Made by a program: the position numbers and the translations under genes. The notes under the pieces were generated by a model. It had not been told where the DNA came from, made no database searches, and saw only the letters and a list, made by a program, of their open reading frames with translations. From positions 1-64,000 of the forward strand of contig PCUY01000047.1 in NCBI GenBank assembly GCA_002787815.1: a stretch of DNA of 64,000 bases. Reading direction: 5' to 3'. Numbering within the stretch: the first letter of the stretch is position 1; each line of letters starts with the position of its first letter. Shown piece by piece: positions 27,856-36,794 of this stretch. Origin of the DNA: Bacteroidetes bacterium CG12_big_fil_rev_8_21_14_0_65_60_17 (lineage in GTDB: Bacteria; Bacteroidota; Rhodothermia; Rhodothermales; UBA10348).

Positions 27856-27883
27856 CAAGGCTCCTGTCCCTCGCATCAGTGCG

Positions 27884-28983
27884 TCATGGCCCAAACAGTG
27901 CTGCCGGGACGACAGCTATACCATCTTTTCTCCTATACGCGTATTGACCTGTGTTGATCACGACTGCATCCAACATGTCATTTCCGGCTTTGGTTTTCAG
28001 CCATTTCAGATGGGCAACATCTGCATCCGTGATGGTGGATGCCAGCCTAACCTCCATACCGAGGAATCTACCGTCGGCCCGTTCGACAATAATGTCCACT
28101 TCGTGTCGTTCGCCCATAGTTCTCATGTGGTAGATTCTCGCCTCGGCAGCCTGGGCATAGACGCGTACCGATTGGACGACAAGACTTTCAAAAAGATGAC
28201 CCAGCAGGTTACCATTCCTTGGAACATTGTGCACGGTCGGCGCTCCTTCCAGAAGGGCCCCTGCGTCTATACCAAGCAGTCTGGCCGCAAGTGCAGGGTC
28301 GGCGGGTTGATGCTTGGGAGGTCGTGTCAGTCGTGACAGATAATTCCGTGCCGGAATCCAGGCCGGCACACCATCACTCCCTGTTCTTCAAAATCGCGAT
28401 CCACAATGCGGTCCAGGTAACCGCCGAGCTGAGCTGTTCGGACACGCCCCGACAGGGATCTGATACCGGGAAATCCGGACTCCAGAATCAGGTCCACATA
28501 GGCACCAAGATCAAGACCGGCGTGGCCCCTCACCTCGACCATCTCATGGCCCGTCAACATGGTTGCGAGCGACACCGGGAGTGCATGGTTCACACGCTCG
28601 GCTATAGACATCGGCCGCATGCGCACACGGACAATTCGCCCTGCTCCGGAGTGCAACGTCGCTGTCGTTCCTGCCGATCCCGCCAGAATAAACTGGCCGG
28701 GTGTCGGATTATCGTCAACAGCTCTGCGAACCACCTCCCAGACGGAAGGCACGCGTTGCCATTCGTCTACGAGCAGTGGCTTTGGCATGCTCCGGATCAT
28801 CTGCGGATCGGCCGCTACGATGGAACGCTGGGATTCATTGTCAAGATTCAGAGTGTGCGCCACCCGGCGGCGTGCCGTTTCCGTCTTCCCAACAGCCTTT
28901 GGCCCGTCAAGCGAGATGGCAGCGATCCCTTCAAAAAGCTCATCTATTTCCGCATCCACAGTGCGTGGAACATACGATTCCAT
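27884..28983 (-). pseudogene. DUF4143-type AAA ATPase, broken by internal deletion and frameshift
   Basis: Two ORFs in different frames together cover one protein. The upstream part (28327-28983) has MESYVPRTVDAEID, Walker A DGPKAVGKTETA and Walker B LLVDEWQRVPS, and runs to DFEEQGVMV. The downstream part (27884-28369) resumes at PAWIPARNYLSRL with the C-terminal DUF4143 half, including HEVDIIVERADG. Related ATPases carry roughly 50-60 further residues between these points, so a segment has been lost at about 28360-28375 and the frame shifted. In the C-terminal nuclease-like motif the usual EVK appears as EVR. Intact relatives are ~420-residue ATPases of unknown role. The gene is very probably non-functional. 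Confidence 0.8.
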
Positions 28984-29084
28984 GGTTTTGACCTGACTGT
29001 ACGCTACCGTTCATCCACTATCTACACTACCTCTCATCCACAACAACCGCGCTGACACACATGCGGTCTTCGTCCGGAAACTCC

Positions 29085-29102
29085 ATGCATATTATGATGC
29101 AT
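29085..29102. repeat. paired ATGCAT palindromes upstream of ATPase relic
   Basis: Two ATGCAT hexamers separated by six bases (12-base pitch) lie 23 bases before the first ATG of the plus-strand ATPase relic, in the 141-base divergent gap between the two relics. This could be an old operator; nothing else is recognisable in the gap. Confidence 0.3.
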
Positions 29103-29124
29103 CAAAGACACACTTTCATTTATC

Positions 29125-29699
29125 ATGCCACATGATCCAATGTCCGCCTCACGGAGCACACCCATGATACGTCGCACCATGGAAGATGCGCTTTTGAACC
29201 GTGCTCAGCTCTATCCTGTTGTGACCATTACCGGTCCCCGTCAAAGTGGAAAGTCCACGATCTGTCGCAGCGTGTTTCCCGATAAACCGTATGTGAATCT
29301 TGAGGCGCCCGATATCCGGATGTTTGCCCATGACGATCCACGGGGCTTTCTGGCTGCGTATCCTGACGGTGCCATCCTGGATGAAATCCAGCGTGCTCCT
29401 GATCTGGTATCCGTGAGGAGGCGCACCTTCATACCCATCCACTCCGGGGCGCACTCTTCGAGAATTGGGTCGTGTCGGAAGTTGTAAAGCTCCACGCGAA
29501 CCGGGGAACGGGTTGCGACATATTGTTCTACAGGGACTCAAACGGCGTGGAAGTTGACCTCATACTGACAAGGGGCCAGACTCGACACATCCTGGAAGCC
29601 AAATCCGGTGTGACATTCCACGGAGACATGGACCAGACGCGCTCCCGTTACGACGTGGTATCCTGGACCCGAATGGGCGAATATATCGGCGCCGTATAG
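29125..29699 (+). pseudogene. second DUF4143-type AAA ATPase, large internal deletion
   Basis: The N-terminal piece (MIRRTMEDALLNRAQ from 29164, Walker A GPRQSGKST, Walker B AILDEIQRAPDL) is followed after about 29410 by a different frame. That frame reads HPLRGALFENWVVSEVVKL and continues to the C-terminal YRDSNGVEVDLIL and ILEAKSG of the same family. Intact members are ~380-400 residues; here roughly half is missing between the Walker B region and HPLRGALFENW, and the pieces are out of frame. The first frame stops at 29487. The relic ends 9 bases from the hutU stop codon. It is of a different subfamily from the neighbouring minus-strand relic, so two separate genes decayed at this site. Confidence 0.82.
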
Positions 29700-29708
29700 G
29701 AACGCGCC

Positions 29709-31412
29709 CTACTTCCGAAGAACCATGGGCAGGTCCACGCCGCGCTCGGCCGCGGTTTCGATGGCGGCGTCATAGCCGGCATCGGCGTGGCGCATGACGC
29801 CCGTCCCGGGATCGGCCGTGAGCACACGCTCCAGGCGGCGATCGGCCATGTCGGTGCCGTCTGCCACGCTCACCATGCCCGCGTGGATGGAATACCCGAT
29901 GCCGACGCCTCCGCCGTGGTGCAGCGACACCCAGCTCGCGCCGCACGCCGTGTTCAGGAGCGCATTGAGCAGCGGCCAGTCCGCAATGGCATCCGAGCCG
30001 TCTTTCATGCCTTCCGTTTCCCGGTTGGGAGATGCGACGCTCCCGCTGTCCAGGTGGTCGCGCCCTATGACGAGCGGCGCCTGGACGCGGCCTGTCCTGA
30101 CGAGCCAGTTGAACTTGCGTCCCATCTCGGCGCGTTCCCCGTACTCGAGCCAGCAGATACGCGCTGGAAGGCCCTGGAAGGCCACACGCTCCTGCGCCTT
30201 GTGGATCCAGCGGGCGAGGGCCTCTTTCTGCGGGAAGGTGTCGAGCACGGCCTGGTCGGTGGCGGCGATATCGGCAGGGTCTCCGGAGAGGGCCGCCCAG
30301 CGAAAGGGGCCCGAGCCCCGACAGAAAAGTGGCCGGATGAACTCGGGCACGAACCCGGGAATATCGAATGCCTCGGTCATGTCGCGGTGATCCGCGACCT
30401 GGCCACGGAGGTTGTTGCCGTAATCGAATGTGACGGCGCCTGCTTTCCGGAGCGCGAGCATGGCCCCCACGTGCTGCTGCATGCTGTCCAGGACGGCTTC
30501 CCGGTAGCCAGGGGCATCACGCTGCCGCAGCGCGGCCGCCGTATCTACCGTGTATCCCGACGGGATGTACCCCACGTCGAGATCATGGGCGCTCGTCTGA
30601 TCGGTCAGCACATCGGGCCGGACGCCGCGGCGCACGAGTTCAGGCAGCACATCGGCGATGTTGCCCAGGAGGCCCACGGAAACGGCCTCTCCGTCACTGC
30701 GGGCGGCCAGGACGCGCTCGAGCGCGGCATCCAGATTGTCATACCGCTCGTCGCAGTAGCGGGTCTCCACTCGGCGATCAATGCGCGTGGGGTCTATTTC
30801 AACGACCAGGCAGGCCGCCCCGTTCATGGTGGCCGCGAGCGGCTGGGCGCCCCCCATGCCGCCGAGCCCGGCGGTCACGACAAGCCGCCCCTCGAGCGAT
30901 CCGCCGAAGTACTTTTCGGCGCACGCGGCGAACGTTTCGTACGTCCCCTGCAGGATGCCCTGCGTGCCGATGTAGATCCACGACCCGGCGGTCATCTGCC
31001 CGTACATGGTGAGGCCGAGGGCATCGAGACGGCGGAATTCGTCCATCGTCGCCCAGCGCGGAACCAGGTGTGCGTTGGCAATGAGCACGCGTGGGGCTTC
31101 TTCGTGCGTGCGGAAGACACCGGCCGGCTGGCCGCTCTGGACGAGGAGGGTTTCATCATTTCCCAGCCGGCGCAGTGTGGCCACAATCCGGTGATAGGCT
31201 TCCCAGCTGCGGGCCGCTTTCCCCCCGCCCCCGTACACAATGAGCCGTTCCGGATGCTCGGCGACCTCCGGATCGAGGTTGTTCATGAGCATGCGGAGAG
31301 CGGCTTCCTGGTGCCACCCTCTGCAGGAAAGCGTAGTGCCGCGCGGCGCACGGATGGGGTTTTCTGGCAACTTTGACACGGTTTCCTCATCTTGTATCTG
31401 TTCGCGCCACAT
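29709..31412 (-). CDS. hutU: urocanate hydratase
   Basis: Second enzyme of histidine degradation, converting urocanate to imidazolone propionate with tightly bound NAD. The start [15 protein letters not shown] at 31412 gives 567 residues, close to the usual ~555; the ORF-track start at 31829 is antisense to the T9SS protein gene and rejected. Signatures: [14 protein letters not shown]-like region [26 protein letters not shown], and [21 protein letters not shown]. Complete with no frame break. Divergent from the T9SS cargo gene with only 54 bases between the starts. Confidence 0.96.
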   Translation of the reverse strand: MWREQIQDEETVSKLPENPIRAPRGTTLSCRGWHQEAALRMLMNNLDPEVAEHPERLIVYGGGGKAARSWEAYHRIVATLRRLGNDETLLVQSGQPAGVFRTHEEAPRVLIANAHLVPRWATMDEFRRLDALGLTMYGQMTAGSWIYIGTQGILQGTYETFAACAEKYFGGSLEGRLVVTAGLGGMGGAQPLAATMNGAACLVVEIDPTRIDRRVETRYCDERYDNLDAALERVLAARSDGEAVSVGLLGNIADVLPELVRRGVRPDVLTDQTSAHDLDVGYIPSGYTVDTAAALRQRDAPGYREAVLDSMQQHVGAMLALRKAGAVTFDYGNNLRGQVADHRDMTEAFDIPGFVPEFIRPLFCRGSGPFRWAALSGDPADIAATDQAVLDTFPQKEALARWIHKAQERVAFQGLPARICWLEYGERAEMGRKFNWLVRTGRVQAPLVIGRDHLDSGSVASPNRETEGMKDGSDAIADWPLLNALLNTACGASWVSLHHGGGVGIGYSIHAGMVSVADGTDMADRRLERVLTADPGTGVMRHADAGYDAAIETAAERGVDLPMVLRK

Positions 31413-31466
31413 GTAGCGCTCCCCGAATATCGGGAACGCGCGGGCGTATTGCACCTCTTTCCGGTC

Positions 31467-32438
31467 ATGACCATGGCGCGCTCCGCTGCAAGTATCCTTT
31501 TCCTGTTGCTCCTGCTGGCGACCTCGGCGGCCCGGGCCCAGGGCACGCTCACCGTCTGGACCGACAAAGACGCCTATTCCGAAGGCGAGATGATCACGGT
31601 GACCGTCCGGATTGACAACACTTCGGGTGATTATATGCATCTGCCGGCATCCACCACCTGTCAGACAGAGTTCCGACTGGAGACGAACGGCGAGACCACG
31701 TTGGATCTCAGGGGCCAGCCCTGTACAGCAGACGCCATCACCGTAGATTTTCCGCCCGGCTCGTGGCGCGAGTGGACCTGGATGCTCGACACGGTGGCTC
31801 TCGGCATTCCGGAGACCGACGGCGAGCATCAGGTGATCGGATTCTTCCCGGGTACAGAAATGGCCGATACAACGACGATCTCGGCCGAAGCGTTCATTGG
31901 CGGGCAGGCATCTGTCAAGGTCTTGAACGGCGTGTCGGACGCCGAACTGGCGCCTGTCATTGACTCGCTGAACGTGGAAGTGCTCGAGAGCCGCGAGCGC
32001 TCGGACGGCCGCACCGAGACCTGGCTCATCCGCGGCACATCGTTAAGTGAAGCCGTGGCGACCTACGCGGCCGATCCCCGCTTTGGTTTTTTCGAGCGTG
32101 ACTTCATCCCGCTCAATTTCGTGAGCGTCGATACGGAGAATGCCTCTACACTCCCGCGCTCAGGCGGGGAGGGTGTCGCCGAACTGCGCATCTATCCAAA
32201 CCCGTGTCACGCCAGGTGCACTCTCCTGTTGGACGGGGCTGGACCCGGGAAGCTCGATGTGGACATATACGATGCACTCGGCCGCCGGGTGCATACGCTG
32301 ACGCTCGAGGGCGCCGCGTCCCTGCCGGACCTCGCCCCCGGTCTCTACTTCCTCGCCCTGCGCGACGGCGGCCATCCCACGGACGGGCATCGGCGCCATG
32401 GGCGGCCCGTCGTCGGACGCGTACTCGTTGGGCGCTGA
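31467..32438 (+). CDS. secreted protein with BsuPI/Ig-like domain and T9SS sorting tail
   Basis: 323 residues from [12 protein letters not shown], with a signal peptide ending at ARAQ. An N-terminal beta-sandwich ([20 protein letters not shown], with [10 protein letters not shown] and WREWTWMLD) resembles intracellular proteinase inhibitor BsuPI/Ig-like domains. A middle region follows without recognised motif. [18 protein letters not shown] to [11 protein letters not shown] is a type IX sorting domain. The final ~20 residues ([17 protein letters not shown]) are longer and more basic than usual. Probably an exported surface or secreted protein; function unknown. Upstream of 31467 the ORF track overlaps the hutU 5' region, so the extended start is rejected. 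Confidence 0.72.
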   Translation: MTMARSAASILFLLLLLATSAARAQGTLTVWTDKDAYSEGEMITVTVRIDNTSGDYMHLPASTTCQTEFRLETNGETTLDLRGQPCTADAITVDFPPGSWREWTWMLDTVALGIPETDGEHQVIGFFPGTEMADTTTISAEAFIGGQASVKVLNGVSDAELAPVIDSLNVEVLESRERSDGRTETWLIRGTSLSEAVATYAADPRFGFFERDFIPLNFVSVDTENASTLPRSGGEGVAELRIYPNPCHARCTLLLDGAGPGKLDVDIYDALGRRVHTLTLEGAASLPDLAPGLYFLALRDGGHPTDGHRRHGRPVVGRVLVGR

Positions 32439-32560
32439 GCAGACCACGTCATGCTGACGAGGTGCAGGATATGAAGCCGATCGCGCTTTCGGGTATTGCG
32501 GACAACCGGACCTTTACGGCCACTTCGCTGCTGCTTTCGAGGTCGGCGGCGGCCGGGGCG
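32439..32560. other. gap between convergent genes, nothing recognised
   Basis: 122 bases between the T9SS cargo gene and the YceH gene. No ORF with a plausible product, no clear terminator hairpin with a T-run, and no repeat were found. Confidence 0.6.
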
Positions 32561-33205
32561 CTATTCAAACTGAGCCCGGAACCGCTCGAAGGCATCTTCC
32601 AGTGCAGCCAGGCGGGATTTCATGTCGGTGATTTCTTCGGAAAGTGACGACGTGGCGACGGGGCGCGAAGCCTCGGCAGCGGCCTGCTCCTCAAGTGCTT
32701 CCAGGTCTATTTCACCTCCCATGAGGTGCATGATCCGGGCCTCTTTTTTCCCGGGCTGCAGCGGGAGTTGAACGACAAGAGGATCTTCCCGATCGCGGAG
32801 GGCGCGGAGGACGTCGGCCGTCGCATCCAGCGAATCAAAATCTGCCATGCGGCCGCTCCTGGATTTGACTTCGCCTATGGTCTGAGGGCCGCGCAGCAAG
32901 AGAACGGCCAGTGCGGCGCGCTCCTCGCGGCCGAGGCCCAACTTCTCGGCGACAGCGTGCCGGAATTTCTCTGCCCGGGAGCCCGCCCCGCTGACGTGAC
33001 CAATGAGCCGGTGTTTTTCGAGCTCCTCAATGGCGTATCGGACTTCCGATTCTTCGTAAGCAACGACCGGATCACGGTTTGATTTCTGGTTGCAGCCATT
33101 CGTGAGGCTGTTGAGCGTCATGGGGTAATACTCCGGCGTCGCGAGTTCTTTTTCTATCAGGACGCCGAGGACGCGGATGGCTTCGGGAGAGAGGTGTTCG
33201 GACAT
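32561..33205 (-). CDS. YceH/DUF480 family protein
   Basis: 214-residue protein from MSEHLSPEAIRVLGVLIEKEL at 33205. It has the typical YceH signatures YYPMTLNSLTNGCNQKSNRDPV and RYAIEELEKHRLIG, and two winged-helix-like repeats (about 1-85 and 90-170). The C-terminus (TDMKSRLAALEDAFERFRAQF) is a short coiled coil. Role not established; the winged-helix fold suggests nucleic-acid binding or regulation. Divergent from the GH lipoprotein gene with 58 bases between the starts. Confidence 0.9.
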   Translation of the reverse strand: MSEHLSPEAIRVLGVLIEKELATPEYYPMTLNSLTNGCNQKSNRDPVVAYEESEVRYAIEELEKHRLIGHVSGAGSRAEKFRHAVAEKLGLGREERAALAVLLLRGPQTIGEVKSRSGRMADFDSLDATADVLRALRDREDPLVVQLPLQPGKKEARIMHLMGGEIDLEALEEQAAAEASRPVATSSLSEEITDMKSRLAALEDAFERFRAQFE

Positions 33206-33263
33206 GGAATGGTATCGCGATTTGGCCTTGACTGCAACGCGCATAATTGCCACATTATACGTT

Positions 33264-34376
33264 ATGCGTACTTACCGCCCCATAACTGGCCCCTTTACCT
33301 TCGTGATTGCGATTCTCGTGGTGGTGTCAGGCTGCGACAGCTCGGATCCGTCGTCGTCCGCGGGAGGCGATTCGTCCGGTGTGCCGGACGTACTGGAGAC
33401 TGCATATCGCGGATTCTCGCTGTCTCCACGGGGGTTTCCGGAGGATTTCAGCCAGATCGGCGCGTTCTTCGATGAGGTCCAGGCGCTTGGCCGCGCGGGT
33501 GTACAGGCGAATATGCTCTGGCGGGATGATGTTATCGGGGGTACGGATGCCGGCGAGGTGCCGGAAGTAGCCCAGGTGGTAACGGCGCAGGATGAACTGC
33601 GAGACGTCACGCTCTCGATCGTGTTCGGTTGGCGCAGTGGCGAGGAGGTACGCCTTGCTGTGCCCGGCAATCCTGCCAACGATTGGTCGAACACGGAGGC
33701 CATTTCGCGTTTTGCCGACATGGCCGCGTCCTTTGCCCGCGACAACGAGGTGGAGTTCCTGTTCCTGGGAAATGAAACCGATTTCCATGCGGAGCAGAAC
33801 CCACAGGACTACCAGCGTTGGACGGCGGCATACCGAACCATCCGGCAGGAAATCAAATTACGCAGCCCTGACACCCTCGTGGGCACGGTCTTCAATGCCG
33901 AGCACATGATGGGGACGGGGGCGTTTTCCGGGTGGACTACGCCGGTGTTCGATGCCTGGTCGCTGCACGACGCATCTACCATAGACGTTGTGGGCCTGAC
34001 GGTCTATCCCTACCTGGGCACGCAGCGTCCGGACGATCTGTCTGCCGATTACCTGGCACCTCTGTTCGAGCTTTTTGGGCCCAAGCCGATCGTGGTTACC
34101 GAGACGGGGTGGCCCGCCGACGGCGGGGGCCTTCCAACGGCCTGGGAAACCGGTGAGCAGCAGCAGCTCGACTTTCTGCCCCGCCTGACGGCAATGCTCG
34201 CCGGGCAGGATGTACGCGCCGTGAACTGGCTGTTTCTGTATCCGCTCGCGGGGGTTGTGCCCGCCGAAATCCGGCGCACGTTCCAAAGCGTGAGTGCGCG
34301 GCGCGAAGACGGCGAAAAACGCCTCATGTACGACGCGTGGGCGGAATTTGCGGCGCAGCGGGAAGTGCAGCAGTAG
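33264..34376 (+). CDS. lipoprotein glycoside hydrolase, TIM-barrel (clan GH-A-like)
   Basis: 370 residues from MRTYRPITGPF. The lipobox VVSGC indicates a lipoprotein signal near residue 23, followed by a Ser/Asp-rich linker. A (beta/alpha)8 barrel follows, with the acid/base motif FLGNETDFH (Asn-Glu) and the nucleophile motif VVTETGWP, the clan GH-A arrangement seen in GH17/GH53-type beta-glycan hydrolases. The exact family cannot be fixed without a search. It would be anchored in the outer membrane or periplasm, acting on beta-glucan or galactan. Upstream ORF-track codons are antisense to the start of the YceH gene. Confidence 0.8.
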   Translation: MRTYRPITGPFTFVIAILVVVSGCDSSDPSSSAGGDSSGVPDVLETAYRGFSLSPRGFPEDFSQIGAFFDEVQALGRAGVQANMLWRDDVIGGTDAGEVPEVAQVVTAQDELRDVTLSIVFGWRSGEEVRLAVPGNPANDWSNTEAISRFADMAASFARDNEVEFLFLGNETDFHAEQNPQDYQRWTAAYRTIRQEIKLRSPDTLVGTVFNAEHMMGTGAFSGWTTPVFDAWSLHDASTIDVVGLTVYPYLGTQRPDDLSADYLAPLFELFGPKPIVVTETGWPADGGGLPTAWETGEQQQLDFLPRLTAMLAGQDVRAVNWLFLYPLAGVVPAEIRRTFQSVSARREDGEKRLMYDAWAEFAAQREVQQ

Positions 34377-34421
34377 CATTGTTCTCCATACCACGAGCCA
34401 TCTACACCAGTCCCTCGCCTG

Positions 34422-35642
34422 TCAGATCCCCGAAGCAATGAGCAGTTCGATGTCGCGGTGGGCCATGCCGAACATGGTGGCGAGGCTTTTCTTGGTCAGG
34501 TGGCGGCGGTAGACGTACGCGCCGTTTCGCAGGCCCACATCCCCCCAGAGGGCTTCGTTGATGGAGCCGGCATCGCCGATCTTGATGATGTACGGGACAA
34601 GCACGTTGGTGAGCGCGTATGTGGCGGTCCTTGCCGCGTTTGAAGGCATGTTCGGTACGCTGTAGTGCACCACGCCGTGCTTGACGAATGTGGGGTCGCT
34701 GTGGGTGGTCGCAAAACTCGATTCAATGCATCCCCCCTGGTCAATGACGGCGTCAACGATGACGCTGCCCTCGCGCATGGCCGCGACCATGTCCTCGGTT
34801 ACGACCATGGGGGCACGCGAGCCGGCGGTCATCATGGCGCCAATGACAACATCGGCCGTCGCCACCGCTTGGCGCACATACTGTTCTGTCGCCATGGCGG
34901 TCGTCACGCCCCGGCCCAGGTAGTGTTCGAGGGCGCGCAGCGCGCTGAGGTCGTTGTCGAGCACGAGCACATGGGCGCCGAAGCCGAGCGCGGTCCGGGC
35001 CGCCCATTCGCCGACGACGCCCGCGCCGAGAATGACTACGTTCGATGGCGGCACGCCAGAAATGCCGCCGAGCATGATACCCCGCCCGCCTTCGGAGCTC
35101 TCCAGGTACCGCGCGGCGATCTGGATGGACATGGTGCCCATGATTTCGTGCATCATGCGCACTATGGGCAGCGTCCCGTCCGTGTCACGGATGAACTCGA
35201 AACCAATACCCGTGATACCGAGCTCCATGAGGTGTTTCAGGTAGTCGGGCGAGGCTGCGCCCAAGTGCAGGGCGGAGATCAGGATCTGGCGCTTGCGCAG
35301 GAAGGTCACTTCTTCGTCGCACGGTGGGCCCACCTTGACAATCAAGTCGCTGCGCGCGTAGAGATCACCGGCACTTTCCACGAGTTCGGCTCCAGCATCT
35401 GCGTACTGGACGTCCGGAAAGTTTGCGCCAAGACCGGCGTGCTGTCCTACCAGGACACGGTGACCACCGGCGACGAGCGTGTGGACACCGGCGGGCGAGA
35501 GGGCCACGCGCCGCTCCTCGTTCGAGATCTCCCGGGGCACGCCGATGCAGAGGGCATTCTCGTGCGTCTGCACCTTTTTCGGCTGCTCGCGGGTAAGAAT
35601 GCCGCCCTCCAGACCGAGTCCCTGCAAAGCCGGAATTTCCAT
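34422..35642 (-). CDS. ald: alanine dehydrogenase
   Basis: Reversible NAD-dependent deamination of alanine to pyruvate and ammonia. 406 residues from MEIPALQGLGLEGG; the ~30-residue N-terminal extension before IGVPREISNEERRVALSP is typical of Bacteroidota-type Ald. Motifs: catalytic Lys in IVKVGPPCDEE, the His region SALHLGAA, the NAD fold VVILGAGVVGEWAARTALGFGAHV, and DQGGCIESSFATTHSDPTF. The ORF-track version (to 36218) runs antisense/out of frame through the methyltransferase gene and is rejected. It lies 58 bases downstream of the TrmH-type gene on the same strand and shares the nitrogen-release theme with the glutamate-type dehydrogenase nearby. Confidence 0.94.
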   Translation of the reverse strand: MEIPALQGLGLEGGILTREQPKKVQTHENALCIGVPREISNEERRVALSPAGVHTLVAGGHRVLVGQHAGLGANFPDVQYADAGAELVESAGDLYARSDLIVKVGPPCDEEVTFLRKRQILISALHLGAASPDYLKHLMELGITGIGFEFIRDTDGTLPIVRMMHEIMGTMSIQIAARYLESSEGGRGIMLGGISGVPPSNVVILGAGVVGEWAARTALGFGAHVLVLDNDLSALRALEHYLGRGVTTAMATEQYVRQAVATADVVIGAMMTAGSRAPMVVTEDMVAAMREGSVIVDAVIDQGGCIESSFATTHSDPTFVKHGVVHYSVPNMPSNAARTATYALTNVLVPYIIKIGDAGSINEALWGDVGLRNGAYVYRRHLTKKSLATMFGMAHRDIELLIASGI

Positions 35643-35700
35643 GGATGTAGACGCGAAAAAATAGAGCAGACAGCGCCGGGTAATATAATGGACAGGGCGC

Positions 35701-36528
35701 TCATTTTTCCAGTCTGGAACGACAGGAACTGAAGCGGGAGAGCAGAATGGCACCGGCCGCCGCCACATTGAGCGACTCGACGGCGGAAGGGGATGGGCCT
35801 GCATCGTTGTCGCGAGAGGCCGGGCGCGAAATGGTGACTCGGCCGGTCGCGCGTGTGGCGGCGGCCGTGGACGGACCGTGGGCTTCGCTGCCGAGGACCA
35901 GGACGCTGCCGGGTCCGGGCGCCCAGGCGCGCGCGTCCTCTCCTTCCATGTCAGCGACCCACACGGCACGTCCCTGGTCCCGGAATGTCTGCAGGAGCAA
36001 TTCAGGATGGCTGCTGCGGCAGAGCAGAACATCCCACACCCCTCCCATCGACGCGCGCAGCGTCTTCGGGTTGAAGAAATCGGCCGTGCCGAAGGGAGCG
36101 TCGTCTGCCGCGTGGACGGTACCCACGACGGCGCGCACACCGAACCATGCGGCCGTGCGGATGAGCGTACCGACATTTCCGGGGTCCTGGATACCATCAA
36201 GAACCAGCACCGGATCACTGGCCGCGAGCCGTGCGGGCAGGTCCGCCTCTTCCACGAGCGGCACGCTGACGACCGCCAGGATACCGGGCGGAGTGCTTAC
36301 ACGGGCAAGGCGCGAGAGCGTCTGCGCATCTATGCGTTCCGGCTCGGGTGCGCCAGCGCGACCGGTCCACTCCGCACCCGGTCCAAGCAGGATGTCGTGG
36401 ACGCGCGCGCCGCCCTGCAGCGCCGACTCGAGCGAACGCGCGCCTTCAATGACGCACTGACCCAACTGGTCGCGGTACTTCTTCTGGCCGAGTGAGGCAA
36501 TTTCCTTCAGGCGGCGGGCTGTAGGCAT
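35701..36528 (-). CDS. TrmH/SpoU-family RNA 2'-O-methyltransferase
   Basis: 275-residue SPOUT methyltransferase. The N-terminal substrate-binding domain (~1-90) contains YRDQLGQCVIEGARSLESAL. The C-terminal SpoU domain has motif 1 LDGIQDPGNVGTLIRTA, motif 2 VLVLGSEAHGPS and motif 3 VESLNVAAAGAILL, which form the knotted S-adenosylmethionine site. The likely target is rRNA or tRNA ribose; the exact site is unknown. It is upstream of ald with a 58-base gap and divergent from the GDH gene across 266 bases. Confidence 0.92.
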   Translation of the reverse strand: MPTARRLKEIASLGQKKYRDQLGQCVIEGARSLESALQGGARVHDILLGPGAEWTGRAGAPEPERIDAQTLSRLARVSTPPGILAVVSVPLVEEADLPARLAASDPVLVLDGIQDPGNVGTLIRTAAWFGVRAVVGTVHAADDAPFGTADFFNPKTLRASMGGVWDVLLCRSSHPELLLQTFRDQGRAVWVADMEGEDARAWAPGPGSVLVLGSEAHGPSTAAATRATGRVTISRPASRDNDAGPSPSAVESLNVAAAGAILLSRFSSCRSRLEK

Positions 36529-36690
36529 GGACAGGGTTTGTTTGTGCGGCTGGGTGGGGCGTGCCCGCTGGGATCATGCCGGGAATATACGTGTGCACAA
36601 CATGCCGTCCTTGTGGAGGTGCGTCCAGGGGTGACGCTGTCCCCGACTGGATTCAAACGGATTTCCCAAAGTAGTGTCGCCCACGTGCAG

Positions 36691-36698
36691 TACCTTTG
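36691..36698 (+). promoter_or_regulatory. candidate -7 element (TAnnTTTG) before GDH gene
   Basis: TACCTTTG in the 266-base divergent gap matches the Bacteroidota -7 consensus TAnnTTTG and is about 97 bases from the GDH ATG. No clear -33 TTG could be paired with it. The rest of the gap (36529-36794) shows a CACGTG palindrome nearby and no ORF with a plausible product. Confidence 0.3.
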
Positions 36699-36794
36699 CC
36701 GCCGGATTCCCCGGACAGTGATCCATTCACACTCCCTTACCATCACCTGCCGTACTGGAAGCGCTGCCTGCGCTGCCGTGCCAGCCCAAACACC

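Noticed and set aside
26734-27957. 407-residue plus-strand ORF
   Set aside because: Antisense to hutH with no recognisable motif.
35643-36218. N-terminal extension of the alanine dehydrogenase ORF
   Set aside because: Overlaps the TrmH-type gene on the same strand in another frame and is arginine/serine-rich without homology; a fusion is not supported.
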